NCBI GenBank assembly: GCA_964611435.1
Contig: CAZSXT010000013.1
Location: forward strand, 1-64,000
Direction: 5' to 3'
DNA length: 64,000 nucleotides
From: JAYPHU01 sp964611435
GTDB lineage: Bacteria > Pseudomonadota > Alphaproteobacteria > Rhodospirillales > UBA2165
The notes below the pieces were generated by a model. The model saw only the letters and a program-made list of their open reading frames with translations. It did no database searches and was not told the DNA's origin. This document shows positions 7,782 to 16,956 of this stretch, piece by piece. The stretch's first letter is position 1. Every line of letters starts with the position of its first letter. Position numbers and translations under genes: made by a program.

Positions 7782-10036
7782 AAACCGGTTACCGTTTCAT
7801 TGTTTGAGTTTGATTCAGAATGATCAATGCCCGGTTCCGCCGAAATGTCCAGGGACTTGGAAAACTGCAACACCACATGCGCACCGCCGTCGGGGCCATT
7901 TTCCACGATCAAATCACCACCATGATCTTCCATGATTTTCTTGGAGATGGCCAGCCCCAAGCCAGTGCCCTTCTCCCGAGTGGTAACATAAGGCTCGGTA
8001 ATCCGATCGATCAAATCAGCGGGGAAGCCCTTTCCGTTGTCGGTAATCTCGATGAGGACATATTCGCCGACGTCACGCAGACTAAGTGATATCTTACCGC
8101 CTGTTTTTCCGTCCAGCGCTTCGGCAGCATTCTTCAGGATATTGGTCAGGGCTCGGCTCACTTGCTCTCGGTCACAGGTTACCCGCACCTCGGATTCCGG
8201 TAAATCGACATCATAATCGACATTTTCCTCCCGGTTTTCCTCCATTATGGCGATCCGGCGGCAAATCTCCGTGAGATCAACAGATTTGAGATCAGGACGG
8301 GGCATGCGAGCGAAAGAGGAAAATTCATCAACCATTCTACCGATATCTTCGACCTGCCGTACGATCGTGTCCGTGCAGATCGAGAAGGTTTCCGGATCAG
8401 ATGTAATTTCCTTTAAATACTTACGCCTAAGCCGTTCCGCGGAAAGTTGAATCGGTGTCAGCGGATTTTTGATCTCATGAGCGATCCTGCGCGCCACATC
8501 GGCCCAGGCCGCCTTGCGTTGCGCCGATAACAGTTCAGTGACGTCATCGAACGTAACGACATACCCAACCACGTTTCCATTGATTTGTTCTGCCGCGACA
8601 GAGACCAGTAACGTTTTGTTCCGGCCACCCTTAGACAGAGTGATTTCTCCCTGTGAAGTGCGGTTTGGCTGACGTCGGACGGCGTCGAACAGATCAGCCA
8701 TCTCGGGAACAACAGCAGTCAGTTCCGCTGTAAATCTTGTTTGCAACTCGATTCCCAGTAACTCCGTCGCCGACCGGTTGGAGAGATGAATTAGGCCGGC
8801 ACGATCCAGGCCAATCACACCGGCGGACACGCCCGCTAAAACGGTCTCTGTAAACTGGCGGCGTTCATCCAACTCTTTATTGGCCTCAATGAGACCATTT
8901 CGCTGGTTTTCCAATTGGTCGGTCATTCGGTTGAACGTCAGGCTCAGAGTGCCGATTTCATCTTTTTCAATGGATTCATCGATATCGACCTTGGCATCGA
9001 GATCCCCTTTTCTCACCCGTTCGGCGGCGTAAATCAAATTGCCAATAGGCGTTGAAAGCTGAGTGGCCAGGGACCAGCCGATCCAAATGGCGGCCAAAAG
9101 CAACAACAGCGCCACCATGCCGAAAATGAGGAGAAACTTGAACTGTAGGCTTTCCCGGTTCTTTTCCAGCTCAGCGTATTGGGCGGTTGCGCCTCGAGTC
9201 GTGGACAAATGTTCCAGCACCTGCTGTTTCACAAATCGTCCCACGAGAAGGTAGGCGTCTTCAAATGCTTCTAACCGAACGCCCGCCAAGACCCGGTCAT
9301 CCCGTCCGCCGCGGAAGATCACCACCTCGCCCGAGCGGCTGTTTGTGAGTGCACTCAATAGTCCCTGCGACACCACGTTAAACTCCAAAGAAAAGCCAAA
9401 GCCGGTCCGCAACAGGGTATTACCATTCTTATCGACGACTACGGCTTCGGACAATTCCCTGGCGATGGATTGGGTTTGGAGGATTTCGCCAAGAATTCTG
9501 GGATTGCCGGCGTATCGTGTGGCGGCGCGGTTGATGTCATTGGCCATGGCCAGTGCGGAACCGCCGATATTTTCCTGGTGTTCCAGCAGATAGGCTTCCG
9601 CGACCTGCTTGGACTCATTGACGGCGGTACGGACACGATCACTGAACCAGGTTTCGATGCCAAAGTTCAGAAAGATGCCGGCGAAGGCCGCCACCAACAG
9701 GGAGGGAATCACCGCGACCAGGCTAAACGAAGCCACCAGCCGAACATGAAGTTTCGAGCCGGCCGAGCCCATCCGGCGGTCAATAAAACTGCGAACAATG
9801 CGCCGGGCAAGCACGGCAATTAAGGCAAGGGCTAAAACAAGATCAAGGTTCACCAGCCAGATTGCCGTGGTGATCTCGCCGCGGAGAGGGCCGTAGCCCG
9901 TCAACACCATCATCGTCGCCGTGCCCGACGCGATCAGCGAAATGCCAAGCAGGATCGCGGCAAGCCGGGCAGCGCTGAAATTCCGCGCCCGGAGGTCGGT
10001 AGCAGCTACGCTGTCGGTGGCGATATTTTGATCCAT
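7763..10036 (-). CDS. ntrY: Nitrogen/redox sensor histidine kinase NtrY
   Basis: This 757-residue membrane kinase has hydrophobic segments near residues 25-47, 58-77, 101-126 and 300-324, with an extracytoplasmic loop between the last two. HAMP (about 325-382), PAS (about 388-500), HisKA with H520 in RRIAHEIKNP and a HATPase domain (N-box NAAEAL, DNGKGF at 666-671, GTGLGL at 691-696) follow. This is the standard NtrY layout. It ends inside the start of ntrX, so the two are coupled, and lies 84 bases after ntrC. Confidence 0.95.
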   Translation of the reverse strand: MDQNIATDSVAATDLRARNFSAARLAAILLGISLIASGTATMMVLTGYGPLRGEITTAIWLVNLDLVLALALIAVLARRIVRSFIDRRMGSAGSKLHVRLVASFSLVAVIPSLLVAAFAGIFLNFGIETWFSDRVRTAVNESKQVAEAYLLEHQENIGGSALAMANDINRAATRYAGNPRILGEILQTQSIARELSEAVVVDKNGNTLLRTGFGFSLEFNVVSQGLLSALTNSRSGEVVIFRGGRDDRVLAGVRLEAFEDAYLLVGRFVKQQVLEHLSTTRGATAQYAELEKNRESLQFKFLLIFGMVALLLLLAAIWIGWSLATQLSTPIGNLIYAAERVRKGDLDAKVDIDESIEKDEIGTLSLTFNRMTDQLENQRNGLIEANKELDERRQFTETVLAGVSAGVIGLDRAGLIHLSNRSATELLGIELQTRFTAELTAVVPEMADLFDAVRRQPNRTSQGEITLSKGGRNKTLLVSVAAEQINGNVVGYVVTFDDVTELLSAQRKAAWADVARRIAHEIKNPLTPIQLSAERLRRKYLKEITSDPETFSICTDTIVRQVEDIGRMVDEFSSFARMPRPDLKSVDLTEICRRIAIMEENREENVDYDVDLPESEVRVTCDREQVSRALTNILKNAAEALDGKTGGKISLSLRDVGEYVLIEITDNGKGFPADLIDRITEPYVTTREKGTGLGLAISKKIMEDHGGDLIVENGPDGGAHVVLQFSKSLDISAEPGIDHSESNSNNETVTGLWPTTS

Positions 10037-10120
10037 TTATGGGCTCCGGTCAGACGCACCGGTTAGGTTCCTCATTCAGCGTAATGAATACGTCGATTCC
10101 ATCGCCGCTGTCCAATGCAA

Positions 10121-11557
10121 CTACTCTTTGGGACTGCGAGTGACAGGGATATTCAGTTCCCTGATTTTCTTCCGCAATGTATTGCGGTTAAGCCCGAGCA
10201 AATTTGCCGCTTTGAGCTGATTTCCTCGGGTCGCTGCGAGAGACAGGGCGATCAAAGGGCGTTCGATCTCCTTGAGGACACGGTCATAGAGCCCGGTTGG
10301 CGGAAGCGATTCACCATGCGCTGCAAAATACTCGCGTAGATGCAGCTCTACAGATTCGGAAATTCCGTTTCCTGATCTTTGCCCCTGTTCTTCCGGGGCG
10401 TTTCCGGCCAACTCCGCCTCAACAACCTCAATGCCGATGGTTTCCTGGGAATAGAGGGCAGCAAACCGGCGAACCAGATTTTCCAGTTCACGAACATTGC
10501 CCGGCCAATTGTGGCTTCTGAGCCGATCCATGGCCGCCGGATCTATGACTTTCCAGGGCAGGCCTTCGCTGGCCGCCAGTGATAGGAAATGTCCAACCAG
10601 CTCCGGGATGTCTTCCCGTCGCTCGCGCAAAGGGGGCATGCGGATCGGCACTACATTGAGCCGGTAATACAAGTCTTCCCGGAACATGCCCTGGCGGATG
10701 AGTTGCGTCAGGTCCCGATGGGTCGCCGCAATAATCCTGACATCGGTCCGGATGGGCGTGCGGCCGCCGACCGAAGTGTATTCGCCTTCTTGCAATACCC
10801 GAAGCAATCGGGTTTGCGCTTCCGGCGGCATATCGCCGATTTCATCCAGGAATAGCGTGCCGCCCTCGGCCTGTTCAAAACGCCCGGCTGACTTCGCCGT
10901 TGCGCCTGTGAACGACCCTTTTTCATGGCCAAATAGCTCACTTTCGATCAGTTCTCGCGGTATGGCCGCCATGTTAATGGCAACAAAGGGGTAATTCTTT
11001 CGCTTGCCGTAGTCGTGCAGGGCCCGGGCCGCCAACTCCTTGCCGGTGCCGGATTCACCATTAATGAGGACGGTAAGGTCCGTATTCATGAGGCGCGCCA
11101 GAGTCCGGTAAACCTCCTGCATAGCGCCGGAACGCCCGATGAGGGGCAGCTGACCGTCCTCTTCTTCATTATGGTCATGCGGACGGGAGACAGCTGTCTC
11201 CAAGGCGCGTTTCACCACGCTGGTCAGCTCATTCAGGTCAAAAGGTTTGGGCAAGTACTCGAACGCGCCGCGTTGCGTGGCGTTGACCGCCGTCATCAGC
11301 GTGTTCTGTGCGCTCATAACAATGACCTGGAGTTCAGGGCGTAATTTTTTTATCCGAGGGAGCAAATCCAGACCATTCTCATCCGGCATGACGACGTCGG
11401 TGATGACGACGTCACCCTCCCCGTCGCTGATCCACTTCCAGAGCGTGGCGGCATTTCCGGTGGTGCGAACGTCGTAGCCAGCGCGGCCCAAAGCCTGATT
11501 TAGTACTGTGCGAATTGCCGCGTCATCGTCCGCAACAAGGATGGTTGATGCGGTCAT
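10121..11557 (-). CDS. ntrC: Nitrogen regulation response regulator NtrC
   Basis: NtrC is a sigma-54-dependent activator of nitrogen assimilation genes, phosphorylated by NtrB. The receiver domain has D54 (VVITDVVMPDENG). The AAA+ domain has Walker A GESGTGKE, an intact sigma-54 loop GSFTGA and Walker B LFLDEIGDMP. The C-terminal Fis helix-turn-helix contains AANLLGLNRNTLRKKI. At 478 residues it is normal length. The start overlaps ntrB by 4 bases (ATGA). Confidence 0.97.
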   Translation of the reverse strand: MTASTILVADDDAAIRTVLNQALGRAGYDVRTTGNAATLWKWISDGEGDVVITDVVMPDENGLDLLPRIKKLRPELQVIVMSAQNTLMTAVNATQRGAFEYLPKPFDLNELTSVVKRALETAVSRPHDHNEEEDGQLPLIGRSGAMQEVYRTLARLMNTDLTVLINGESGTGKELAARALHDYGKRKNYPFVAINMAAIPRELIESELFGHEKGSFTGATAKSAGRFEQAEGGTLFLDEIGDMPPEAQTRLLRVLQEGEYTSVGGRTPIRTDVRIIAATHRDLTQLIRQGMFREDLYYRLNVVPIRMPPLRERREDIPELVGHFLSLAASEGLPWKVIDPAAMDRLRSHNWPGNVRELENLVRRFAALYSQETIGIEVVEAELAGNAPEEQGQRSGNGISESVELHLREYFAAHGESLPPTGLYDRVLKEIERPLIALSLAATRGNQLKAANLLGLNRNTLRKKIRELNIPVTRSPKE

Positions 11558-12678
11558 GTCTTTTGCTCGTTCTCACGCGCTGCCATTGGGAGCCTCACTC
11601 GAAACACGGTTTTGCCCGGATTTGAATCGAATTCAATAACGCCACCGTGGTCGTCCACCATCTTGGCGACCAGGGCCAAACCAAGCCCTGTGCCCTTGGG
11701 TTTTGAAGTGACAAAGGCATCAAATAAGTGATCCTGCAGATTTTGAGGGATGCCTTCGCCATTGTCCTGAACAGAAATAACCAACGGCAGGTGAACCATC
11801 GATTCACTGCCGCTCACTGCAAACCGGACACTGTGTTGGTAGGCCGTGGAGAGGACCACCTCTCCGCCTTTGGCGGGCGCCGCTTCGGCTGCGTTCTTCA
11901 ACAAGTTGAGAAAAATCTGGACCAGTTGATCGTGATTGCCATCTACCGATGGAAGCGACGGATCGTAATGTTCGACGATTTTTATGTTCTTGGCGAAACC
12001 CGTTTGCGAGATGTTTTTCACCCGTTCGAGCACTTGGTGGATATTCACGGGTGCACGCTCCAGTGGACGTTGATCGGAAAACACTTCGATCCGGTCTACC
12101 AGAGAGCAAATGCGGTCAGTTTCGTCGCAAATAAGCTGGGTCAGGGTCTGATCATCCCCTTCCGACATTTGTTCCAGCAGCTGCGCCGCCCCACGAATGC
12201 CCGAGAGCGGGTTTTTGACCTCGTGAGCCAGCATAGCCGCCATGGCTGTGACAGACCGGGCCGCGTTACGATGAGTCATTTGCCGGTCAATCTTGTCAGC
12301 AATGGAACGGGTAAAAATGTTGATGACAGCTACACCAGGATGATCTGACAATTCGGAGACCTGAATATTGATGAGTTGCCGTGGCACCCTAGCCGTTTCC
12401 ATGGTCAGTCCGTATTCAGAGACGCTGATCCCCTGCCCTTGCACCTCGCGTACGAGGGCGTGAATTGGCGTATCCTTCGGCAGTATATATTCAAGGTTTT
12501 GCCCGACAATTTGCGACGCACTTTCGCCAAACAATTGTTCAGCTGCAATGTTGACATAGAGAACCAGGTGCTCCGGTGAGACGGCGACAATCGGTGAATC
12601 CAGCGCATTGAGTAGTGCGTCCGCGTCTAGGGAGACTCGATCATCCGTTGGAAGCGCCACCGCGGCGATGTCGCTCAT
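11554..12678 (-). CDS. ntrB: Nitrogen regulation histidine kinase NtrB (GlnL)
   Basis: NtrB is a soluble kinase/phosphatase controlled by PII. The 374 residues comprise an N-terminal PAS domain (about 22-125), the dimerisation/phosphoacceptor site with H152 in AHEVKNPLSGIRGAAQLLEQ, and an ATPase domain with NLLKNAAEA, DNGEGIP and GTGLGLAL. No membrane segments are seen. It overlaps dusB upstream and ntrC downstream by 4 bases each, which gives the classic alphaproteobacterial dusB(nifR3)-ntrB-ntrC operon. Confidence 0.96.
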   Translation of the reverse strand: MSDIAAVALPTDDRVSLDADALLNALDSPIVAVSPEHLVLYVNIAAEQLFGESASQIVGQNLEYILPKDTPIHALVREVQGQGISVSEYGLTMETARVPRQLINIQVSELSDHPGVAVINIFTRSIADKIDRQMTHRNAARSVTAMAAMLAHEVKNPLSGIRGAAQLLEQMSEGDDQTLTQLICDETDRICSLVDRIEVFSDQRPLERAPVNIHQVLERVKNISQTGFAKNIKIVEHYDPSLPSVDGNHDQLVQIFLNLLKNAAEAAPAKGGEVVLSTAYQHSVRFAVSGSESMVHLPLVISVQDNGEGIPQNLQDHLFDAFVTSKPKGTGLGLALVAKMVDDHGGVIEFDSNPGKTVFRVRLPMAARENEQKT

Positions 12679-13661
12679 GCAGCCAGCCTCTCGGCGAGGG
12701 GTTGATAAAACCCGGCGATTAAGCCACGGGCCTGATCAGCGTCATCAATCTGATTGATCGTTCCGCGAAATTCTACCGAGTTTGGCAGACCCTTTGTGTA
12801 CCATCCAATATGTTTACGGGCGATCCTGACTCCACGGAAGGTGTCGTGATGTTCCAATATCTGTTCATAGTGTTCACGGACGATGGAATATTGCTCGGAA
12901 ATAGAGGGATCGGGCAGGCGCTCACCGGTCGCCAGATAATGCCGCACTTGGTTCAGAAACCAGGGGCGGCCATAGCTGCCTCGGCCGATCATGACGCCAT
13001 CGGCGCCGGACTGTTCCAGCAGGGACTTGGCGTCATCCACGGTGTTCACATCGCCATTGCCAATCACAGGGATGTTTACCGCCTCTTTCACCTTTCGGAT
13101 AAAAGCCCAATCGGCATGTCCTTTGTAGAACTGGCAGCGAGTGCGGCCATGCACTGTGATCATCTTGATACCCGCGTCCTCGGCGATTTTGGCGAGCTTC
13201 GGCGCATTGCGGGAATTGTCGTCCCAACCGGTCCTCATTTTCAGGGTCACCGGCAGATCAACCGCGTTGACGGTCGCTTCAATCAATTTGCCGGCCAATA
13301 CCTCGTCACGCATTAGGGAGGAACCCGCGTGTCCTTTGGTCACCTTCTTAACCGGACAACCCATGTTGATATCGATAATCGCCGCACCCCGATCCGCATT
13401 CAGCTTGGCCGCTTCGGCCATCATCTCCGGCTCACAGCCTGCCAGCTGCACCGACATGGGAAACTCCTCGGCGCAGTTGGTGGCCATCTTCATGGTCTTG
13501 CGGTTGGCGTGGATCATTGCCTGACTGGCGATCATTTCGGAAATAACCAACCCAGCGCCGTGACGCTTGGCCATTCGCCGATACGGCATGTCTGTTACCC
13601 CAGACATGGGGGCAAGCAAGATGTTGTTCTCCAGTTGGACGGGGCCGATCTGAATGGTCAT
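12675..13661 (-). CDS. dusB: tRNA-dihydrouridine synthase DusB (NifR3)
   Basis: This FMN-dependent enzyme reduces uridine in tRNA D-loops. Seen: the N-terminal barrel start APMSGVTDMPYRRM, the catalytic cysteine motif NMGCPVKKV, MRTGWDD, VHGRTRCQFYKG and the FMN-binding IGNGDV and GVMIGRGSYGRPW. A TTG-initiated extension to 13700 exists, but the ATG at 13661 places residue 1 just before the family N terminus and gives a typical 328 residues. It is the first gene of the ntrBC operon and overlaps ntrB by 4 bases. Confidence 0.95.
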   Translation of the reverse strand: MTIQIGPVQLENNILLAPMSGVTDMPYRRMAKRHGAGLVISEMIASQAMIHANRKTMKMATNCAEEFPMSVQLAGCEPEMMAEAAKLNADRGAAIIDINMGCPVKKVTKGHAGSSLMRDEVLAGKLIEATVNAVDLPVTLKMRTGWDDNSRNAPKLAKIAEDAGIKMITVHGRTRCQFYKGHADWAFIRKVKEAVNIPVIGNGDVNTVDDAKSLLEQSGADGVMIGRGSYGRPWFLNQVRHYLATGERLPDPSISEQYSIVREHYEQILEHHDTFRGVRIARKHIGWYTKGLPNSVEFRGTINQIDDADQARGLIAGFYQPLAERLAA

Positions 13662-13746
13662 AATAAACTCATTTTTCAAAGTTGCGTACTTATTAGGCAA
13701 AAATGCCGCTAATTCAAGAAATTAACGTCTATCTAGGGTTCGGACC

Positions 13747-14544
13747 TTAGCCAAGGATAATGTCGGTGACGAACTTGACGCCCGGATAGCCTAAAGTCAG
13801 CAAAAGATAGGCCAAAAGAACCAATCGGGTGGCTGTTTTGCCCCGGATGCCGGAACGGTAATGCAGCATCAGCAGCACGACGACCACCACGAAAACCGCC
13901 ATCGTGAATAATGTCTTGTGGTCGAAAACGATCATTTCGCCGGTGGTGAAGAACTGTGTCGCGATCCCGGTGATGAAGCCGAGGGCCAGGATCACAGCAC
14001 TGGTAATCAACAAGCGGACCAGCAGACGTTCACTCCCAGTTACTGACGGTAAAATTTGGCTAAGGCGGGTCCGTTGTTTTGTTTTCAGGGCTTTATCCTG
14101 CATCGCGGCCGCCAGAGCCGCCACGGCAGCAAGGGTGATTAACCCATAGGTGGCGACCGAGACGGCGATATGGCTGCCAATCCAAGCCAGCGGCGCCCCG
14201 GACGGCAATGGACGTTCCGGCGATTGCCCCCAGAGCGTGGCCAAAACACCTAAGGCCAGAAGATACGGAAACAGCAATGGCATGATACGCCAGCCATCTA
14301 CGGTTGCTCCAGCAAGTACGCCGAACAACAACAGACACGCCAGGATTGTCAGCCACAATGCTGTCGAAATTCCTGTATGCCAACCGGAAGACTGCCGGAC
14401 GACAATCCAGACCAGTGTCCCCAGGATCGCAACCGCCAATGTCGACCAAAAAACCGTATCCCGCGCCGGGGTACGGCGAAACGGCACGATCGTCGCCGGT
14501 ATCAGGGCTAGCAAGGCCGTTAGGGGCAGAATGGTGGCGCTCAT
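13747..14544 (-). CDS. CcsA/HemX-type cytochrome c assembly-like membrane protein
   Basis: This 265-residue polytopic protein has about eight hydrophobic segments. The C-terminal half resembles the CcsA/HemX cytochrome assembly family: TTGEMIVFDHKTLFTM, then a long hydrophobic helix, then LHYRSGIRGKTATR and a final GYPGVKFVTDIIL. CcsA proteins handle haem export or ligation in system II cytochrome c maturation; alphaproteobacteria usually use system I, so the role of this short member is uncertain. It is transcribed divergently from ispDF over a 112-base spacer. Confidence 0.75.
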   Translation of the reverse strand: MSATILPLTALLALIPATIVPFRRTPARDTVFWSTLAVAILGTLVWIVVRQSSGWHTGISTALWLTILACLLLFGVLAGATVDGWRIMPLLFPYLLALGVLATLWGQSPERPLPSGAPLAWIGSHIAVSVATYGLITLAAVAALAAAMQDKALKTKQRTRLSQILPSVTGSERLLVRLLITSAVILALGFITGIATQFFTTGEMIVFDHKTLFTMAVFVVVVVLLMLHYRSGIRGKTATRLVLLAYLLLTLGYPGVKFVTDIILG

Positions 14545-14656
14545 GCGAAAAATCCGGTTCGGACGGTGATTGGAGGCGTGCTGTCAGTGCCGCAATGGTT
14601 TAATTTAGCCTGTATAATAGCCCGCTGAAGCCTTTGTAAATGGAAACTATCTCACC

Positions 14657-15805
14657 GTGACTCACTGTGTTGCTCTTATCGTTTCAGCCGGCCGGGGCCG
14701 CCGGATCGGTGGCGATGTCCCTAAACAGTACCGGGAATTGGCCGGCGTTCCCATTCTCCGGCGTACGCTCAATGCCGTCCTGAACCACCCGTCAGTGGAC
14801 GCCGCCCGGGTCGTGATCCATCCCGATGACGAGGATCTATATCACACCGCCACGGTTGGATTAGACATCCTGCCGCCGGTTTTTGGTGGAGCTGAACGGC
14901 AAGACTCTGTCCGCCTCGGACTGGAAAGTTTGGCAGATCTCTCGCCGAAGTTGGTCCTGATACATGATTCTGTACGGCCTTTTGCCGATCCTACCGTGTT
15001 TGACCGGGTGATTGATGCTATTTCCACAACAAACGGCGTGATTCCGGCGGTTCCCGTGGCGGATACGCTGAAACGGGCGGAAAAGAACCGGATTACGGAT
15101 ACAGTGGATCGTGCTGATTTATGGCGGGCCCAAACGCCACAGGGCTTCCCGTTTGCGAAAATTCTGGCGGCGCACCGCTCCGCCAAAGGTCAAACCCTGA
15201 CCGACGACGCTATGGTCGCCGAAGCGGCCGGCCTTGCGGTGAATATCGTGCCGGGGGCCGAAGCGAATGTAAAAATCACGACGGAAGAGGATTTAATGCG
15301 GGCGGAACAGTCTTTGGGAACCACAAGCGGAGAAACCCGGATCGGCATCGGATACGATGTCCACAAATTCACCGATGGTGATCATGTGACAATTTGCGGG
15401 GTCGACATCCCCCACTCTCACTCGCTTGAGGGACATTCGGACGCAGACGTGGGGTTGCACGCAATGACGGATGCCATATTGGGCGCGGTTGGCGCCGGAG
15501 ATATCGGCACCTACTTTCCGCCGAACGATCCTCAGTGGAAAGGCGCTGCGTCGGACATTTTCCTTCGCCATGCCGTGGAGAAAGTCCGGGACATGGGCGG
15601 CGCGCTGCAGAACCTGGACATCACCATCATTTGCGAAGCGCCCAAGATCGTGCCGAACCGGGAGGCCATGACCAAAAGGGTCGCGGAGATCACAGGCCTT
15701 AGTTCCGACCGGATCAACATCAAAGGCAAGACGACGGAGAAATTGGGCTTCACCGGCCGGCGTGAAGGCATCGCCGCGGAAGCCGTGGCGTCGGTCAGGT
15801 TATAA
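14657..15805 (+). CDS. ispDF: Bifunctional IspD/IspF isoprenoid biosynthesis enzyme
   Basis: One protein catalyses two MEP-pathway steps. The IspD cytidylyltransferase half (about 1-225) shows SAGRGRRIGGDVPKQY, HDSVRPFADP, QTPQGF and TDDAMVAEAAG. The IspF cyclodiphosphate synthase half (about 228-382) shows GIGYDVHKF with the zinc ligands, GHSDADVGLHAMTDAILGA and KGKTTEKLGFTGRREG. The fusion is common in alpha- and epsilonproteobacteria. The start is a GTG at 14657. It is convergent with cutA over a 59-base, very AT-rich gap. Confidence 0.97.
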   Translation: MTHCVALIVSAGRGRRIGGDVPKQYRELAGVPILRRTLNAVLNHPSVDAARVVIHPDDEDLYHTATVGLDILPPVFGGAERQDSVRLGLESLADLSPKLVLIHDSVRPFADPTVFDRVIDAISTTNGVIPAVPVADTLKRAEKNRITDTVDRADLWRAQTPQGFPFAKILAAHRSAKGQTLTDDAMVAEAAGLAVNIVPGAEANVKITTEEDLMRAEQSLGTTSGETRIGIGYDVHKFTDGDHVTICGVDIPHSHSLEGHSDADVGLHAMTDAILGAVGAGDIGTYFPPNDPQWKGAASDIFLRHAVEKVRDMGGALQNLDITIICEAPKIVPNREAMTKRVAEITGLSSDRINIKGKTTEKLGFTGRREGIAAEAVASVRL

Positions 15806-15864
15806 GTCTGCGCAGTTAATTTAACATCTGAATTGAGAAAAAATAATATAATTATAACAATATA

Positions 15865-16179
15865 TTATCTTGTTTCATTCTCAATCCAGTTTAGAAAATC
15901 CAGATTGCCATCGTTGATCGGCAGCGCGACGATACAGGGACAGTCATAGGGGTGAATGCCCCGGATTTTATCGATCAGGGCAGGGAGGTTTTCCTCGGTG
16001 GTTTTCAGGATTATCGCCACCTCACCCTCGTTTTGAATATCCCCCTCCCACCAATAAATGCTGGTAGTTTCGCCAAGGATATTAGCGCAGGCCGCTAACC
16101 GCTCCCGGACGGCGATCTCGCCGATCTTCATCGCGTCGTCCCGGTTGCCGGCGGTGACGTAGACCAATTGCGCGCTCAT
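15865..16179 (-). CDS. cutA: Divalent cation tolerance protein CutA
   Basis: CutA1 is a small trimeric protein linked to copper tolerance. The 104 residues show VYVTAGNRDDAMKIGE, the conserved LAACANILG, a central SIYWWEGDIQNEGEVAIILKT and the C-terminal HPYDCPCIVALPI. The ATG at 16179 was chosen over a TTG 36 bases upstream because residue 1 then sits right before the family start and is preceded by a GGAAGAAGAGG ribosome-binding region. Confidence 0.95.
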   Translation of the reverse strand: MSAQLVYVTAGNRDDAMKIGEIAVRERLAACANILGETTSIYWWEGDIQNEGEVAIILKTTEENLPALIDKIRGIHPYDCPCIVALPINDGNLDFLNWIENETR

Positions 16180-16273
16180 GTAGGCCTCTTCTTCCCTATT
16201 TGGATTTCCGTTCAATCTACTCTAGTATATCCCCGGCGTCATCGTTCCACTGTGTAGGCCGGGGAGATCGAAT

Positions 16274-16540
16274 GTGAGCGGGCAGACCAAAGAAGCGGCG
16301 AACCATAACGAAGTCGGGGGACCAAAGCCCAGTGACAGCCAGCGTCGCTGGCTGGTGCGCGGATTGGACCAGCCCGGCGGCAAGCTGCCCCTGTTCGACG
16401 GTGAAGGCCAGAAGGTCAGCGAACGCACGGTGAAAAGCTGTATCAAACAGGGGTGGGCCGAACCCTGGTTCAACAATCCGATCAAGCCCGATTGGCTGGT
16501 CTGCAAATTGACGGATGCGGGCCGTAAAGTGATCAGCTAA
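16274..16540 (+). CDS. Small winged-helix-like protein, unknown function
   Basis: I cannot name the family. The 88-residue frame opens at a GTG preceded by GGGGAG. A hydrophilic N terminus of about 24 residues is followed by a compact segment of alternating strands and helices: WLVRGLDQPGGKLPLFDGEG, then VSERTVKSCIKQGWAEPW, and a final WLVCKLTDAGRKVI. The ending resembles the last strand and helix of MarR-like winged-helix proteins (LTxxGR). Codon use matches neighbouring genes, so it is probably real. Confidence 0.6.
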   Translation: MSGQTKEAANHNEVGGPKPSDSQRRWLVRGLDQPGGKLPLFDGEGQKVSERTVKSCIKQGWAEPWFNNPIKPDWLVCKLTDAGRKVIS

Positions 16541-16956
16541 TCCGGGTTATTTCTGTTCCGGAATAAAATCGTCATTTTTGAATTCATATGTAGGTAAACG
16601 GCCTATGCAAAACCGTTTATTCTAACATATTGTATTTATATAATTATTTCGGGGCATCGGTTCCACTTTGCCTGCTATATCCGGCCCATTTTGGTCCCGA
16701 ATCCATAAAAAAGCATAAAATTTTAATTTTTTGTCTGTTTGTGATGTTCGTCACAGCGGAATCATGGGGGATCAGTCATAGTGACGCCAGATCAGAGATG
16801 ATCATCCTTTCTTAGTTCCCTCAAGAGCATAACTCAGCCGGCCTTTGTGGCCGGCTTCTTTTTTGCCAATTCCCCACCGATCAAACATAGACACGCACCG
16901 CCCGCACGGATATGGTGCGCGCCGTAAGTCCTTATGGATATGGAATAATTTTAGAC
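16541..16956. other. AT-rich intergenic region with a terminator near its end
   Basis: These 416 bases hold no convincing protein gene. The first 200 are strongly AT-rich, and the only open frame (16630-16815, plus strand) has no ribosome-binding site or family resemblance. A Rho-independent terminator lies at 16837-16864 on the plus strand, about 300 bases past the nearest upstream gene. That leaves room for a small RNA ending there, but no known RNA family is recognisable. Confidence 0.4.
16837..16864 (+). terminator. Rho-independent terminator
   Basis: A perfect 7-bp stem GCCGGCC/GGCCGGC with a 5-base loop TTTGT is followed by TTCTTTTTT. It terminates plus-strand transcription before queF. 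The nearest plus-strand gene ends at 16540. Confidence 0.85.

Noticed and set aside
15806..15864. An AT-only inverted repeat (ataatata/tatattat) between ispDF and cutA as a terminator
   Set aside because: The stem is wholly A-T and has no clear T-run, so it is too weak to call.
16630..16815. A 61-codon hydrophobic frame in the AT-rich gap before queF
   Set aside because: It has no ribosome-binding site, its composition follows the AT-rich background, and there is no family likeness.
16865..16956. A preQ1 riboswitch ahead of queF
   Set aside because: The short stem with the A-rich tail that defines the preQ1-I class is not visible.
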